From Siderastrea siderea (taxonomy: Eukaryota; Cnidaria; Anthozoa; Scleractinia; Rhizangiidae): a DNA stretch of 64,000 bases. Below the pieces are notes generated by a model, which was given only the letters and a program-made list of their open reading frames with translations, had not been told where the DNA came from and searched no databases. Both the position numbers and the translations under genes were made by a program. Position 1 is the stretch's first letter; every line of letters begins with the position of its first letter. This document shows positions 61,771-64,000 of this stretch, one piece after another. Location of the stretch: the NCBI GenBank assembly GCA_964030785.1, contig OZ034967.1, forward strand, positions 50,305,533 through 50,369,532. Direction: 5' to 3'.

Positions 61771-63409
61771 GGAAGTTCAGTGTGTAATTTCTCGCCCCCT
61801 CCCCCACCCCCACCTTGTACGGTATCAACATCTTCTAGAACCATTTAAATAACGCCTTTTGTTTAATAAGAAGCTAGTCGTGTTCCTACGATCTTGACAT
61901 CGTTTCCACCTGCAGTGAATGCTTTGTAATATATTTGCACTGGTTTGGCAGGCTTGTCACTATGTAAAGCTTCTTAAAGGAAAGAGATTTATCAAAACCA
62001 AAATGAAACTTGATATAAAAGGCATAATGGTGACAAGGCAGTTTTGTGAAACACCAAAGGTTTTATGTGCTTCTGATATTGTTGGAAAATAAACTAGGAA
62101 ATGATAAAGTAAGTCAATTTGTAAGGATTAATCAAAAATGAGCAAACAACCCTTAAGTTGGAACACAACCCATTCTCATGAAAATAACATCCTAAATAAA
62201 ATTTGAATTAAAGTCCTTGCGTGAAGAATTCTATACATTTCAAGAAGGGTTTTTATTCAATGTTAACCTCTTTCCTTGAAATATTTACTTTGAGGACATG
62301 GTAAATAACACGGTGAGACTGTGTAAAAACTGGTAGTTTCGATTTTGATTTACGGGTGACAGGCTCCGATAAACCATTGTCTCTCCCTTCCATAGATGGG
62401 CTTACGACCACTCCCTACCTCGTTACTGTCTGTAAACAAAAAGACGAAAACAACAAACACAAGCCACAGTTTCTCCTTCAATTTAACGAGATTTTTTTAT
62501 AGCTGAGGCTTTCAGGCTAACGAACTAAATATTGCCTTGTGATGCGATCTTGTGGAAACGATCTTTTTGTTCATGTCAAACTTCTATTTGTTAGCTTCGC
62601 GACTGTTGCAAAGTACCTAACCGATAATCAATTAAACTTTAAATAGATGGTAAATGTGATTCTTGGCATTTCAAGGTCGCCGCAAAATTTAAACTTACTT
62701 AAAACTAACGTGACTTGTAATCCAATAAGAAAAAACTTCAAGATGTTGCGTATGGACCTAATGTTAAGTGGGGAAACGAATAAACTAGAGCTAAAACACC
62801 TCTTGTTTTCAATTTATTCCCTTCGCGTTTCCTCAGGTTTGAAAATGTTGTCTCATAAATGAAAATTTGACAAGAATTAAGCTAAAAGGTTCGCCTCCCA
62901 CCGAGCTAATAAAATTCTCATAATTGACGCGCCGACGTGATTGGCGCGTAAAGCTATCCTAAAGTGCTCGTAAATAAACATGCCGTGGGCCTCCCCATTC
63001 AGTGGTCGATCACGTGACCACTTCCATTCACCAAAACGTAACCACCTGCTCTTACTATCATTGGAAGCCAAAAATGTGTCAAGAACTTGTTGTCGACCTC
63101 TGTCAAAAGCACTCTTAAATAAAACAGCATCCTTTTTGCATTCAACAGCTGTAGCACAATTGATTTCCATGTCGTTTTGTTAGCGAATCTTTCAATTCTA
63201 GTTTTAATCGCCGCGATTATCGATTTCAACTTGACCGGAATTAAACAATCCGTGGAAATATCGCTAATTTCTTTTACACCAGAATTGTTGGTGGTTCATT
63301 ACAAGTGACAAAGCCTGAAATGAGTTTGAATTCGTTACGTGCGGCTAGCCAGGGCTTTCTATATTTTTTTACATGATAATTTCAGCGTCAAAAAAAGGCC
63401 GTACGAGAG
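61771..63409. other. Spacer between the two direct repeat copies
   Basis: No recognised gene. The open frame at 62877-63170 on the minus strand has no known domain, and overlapping frames on the other strand are equally long. A CACGTGACC word sits at 63011-63019. Confidence 0.4.
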
Positions 63410-63645
63410 TAAGAACCATTTAGTAAGCCCGCGAGGGTCACGGAAGGGTATATGCAGCGTTGCCGACTTCTGATAATCAATTTTAGCTAATTTCCCCGCA
63501 CAAAACGTAATGTTTTCACCCAAAACCGCAATCCATACAATAGTATTCACAACACAAGGAGCTCTCATCGATAAATAAATTTCTCTTTATTTTCGCTCTC
63601 GATGACACATTACATCTTATAAATTGATTCAACTCTTGTTTTGTA
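63410..63645. repeat. Diverged direct repeat, right copy
   Basis: Partner of 61545-61770. The similarity may continue at lower level into GGTATCAACA (63659 on), matching 61819 on, which would make the duplicated block at least 300 bases. Confidence 0.6.
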
Positions 63646-64000
63646 AATGTTCTTCCCTCGGTATCAACAAAGCCCCAATATTAAAACTTCTTTGGCTTCT
63701 AGAACCTCTTTAAAGAGAACCATTTGCTTTATAGAAAGTTAAAATAGAATTGTAAAACCAACCTTTTCTACCTTGAGTCGCGATATAATTAATGCTCGCG
63801 GTGATGCTAATTTTCAATCATGTTTGTTCGGTGGAGGCCACGCCAGCCAGTAAACCAGCAGATGGATTTCCAATATGGGAAATAAAATTGTCAATAAAAT
63901 GCATAGCACATTCTCCTTGTTTTTCTTAACAAAAAATTGATTAATATTCTTAACTGGCTTATTGCCTATTCTTCTAAAAAACGTCCGGTTGAATTGTGTG
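63646..64000. other. Right edge, nothing recognised
   Basis: AT-rich non-coding sequence up to the window end. No open frame or repeat boundary that I can support. Confidence 0.45.

Noticed and set aside
62877..63229. Overlapping open frames on both strands near 63 kb
   Set aside because: Frames of similar length occur on both strands and neither shows a recognisable protein pattern.

Overview
This is intron-rich, AT-leaning animal DNA from one end to the other, with no prokaryotic features. Short exons with canonical GT/AG borders, many inverted-repeat transposons, Penelope-like remnants with hammerhead motifs, and a transposon protein family that I know mainly from cnidarian genomes point to a cnidarian. 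A stony coral is the likeliest source, but that is an inference from content rather than a species match.

The backbone is a tandem array of three TRPA1-type cation channel genes, all on the + strand. Copy A (299-3474) is cut by the left edge and shows only the channel half. Copy B (15925-25372) and copy C (34905-56266) are complete except for an uncertain first coding exon. Each encodes about 1,100 residues: a short N-terminal region, about 16 ankyrin repeats, six membrane segments with a TRPA-type pore, and a C-terminal coiled coil. The ten B and C exons have exactly the same lengths pair by pair, and so do the first three of the four visible exons of A. The array arose by tandem duplication of a unit of roughly 20 kb. 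I place unit 1 at about 5331-25429 and unit 2 at about 25430-56322. After 56322 the sequence is unrelated to either unit.

Because the two units can be aligned, each insertion in one has an intact or ancestral site in the other, so the window serves as a dated record of transposition. Unit 1 gained a pogo-like MITE (5721-6209), a 3.9 kb TIR element (7558-11426) that itself took up a Penelope-like fragment, and a palindromic block (13681-14634). A Penelope-like fragment in the last intron of B (24040-24500) is also unit-1 specific. Unit 2 gained a 4.98 kb TIR element (29285-34262) with its own nested pogo-like MITE, a (CTA)n-tailed retroposon, a hAT-like element (36419-37328), a giant foldback element (44202-49940) carrying further nested elements, and a decayed DIRS/Ngaro-type tyrosine-recombinase retrotransposon (about 50656-54733). 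Introns 9 and 10 of copy C are therefore about 6.6 and 5.5 kb, against 0.8 and 1.3 kb in copy B.

The most unusual find is the pair of unrelated-looking TIR elements at 7558-11426 and 29285-34262. Both have 3-bp target duplications, both start with a pyrimidine-purine step, and both encode the same family of protein. That protein has N-terminal Cys/His clusters, acidic motifs that I read as an XPG/FEN-like nuclease core, and a cysteine-rich CXC tail. I suggest they are Academ-like (AcademX-type) transposons. The window has no CRISPR array, no rRNA and no convincing functional tRNA. The 7.7 kb right flank holds diverged direct repeats and unplaced small ORFs only.
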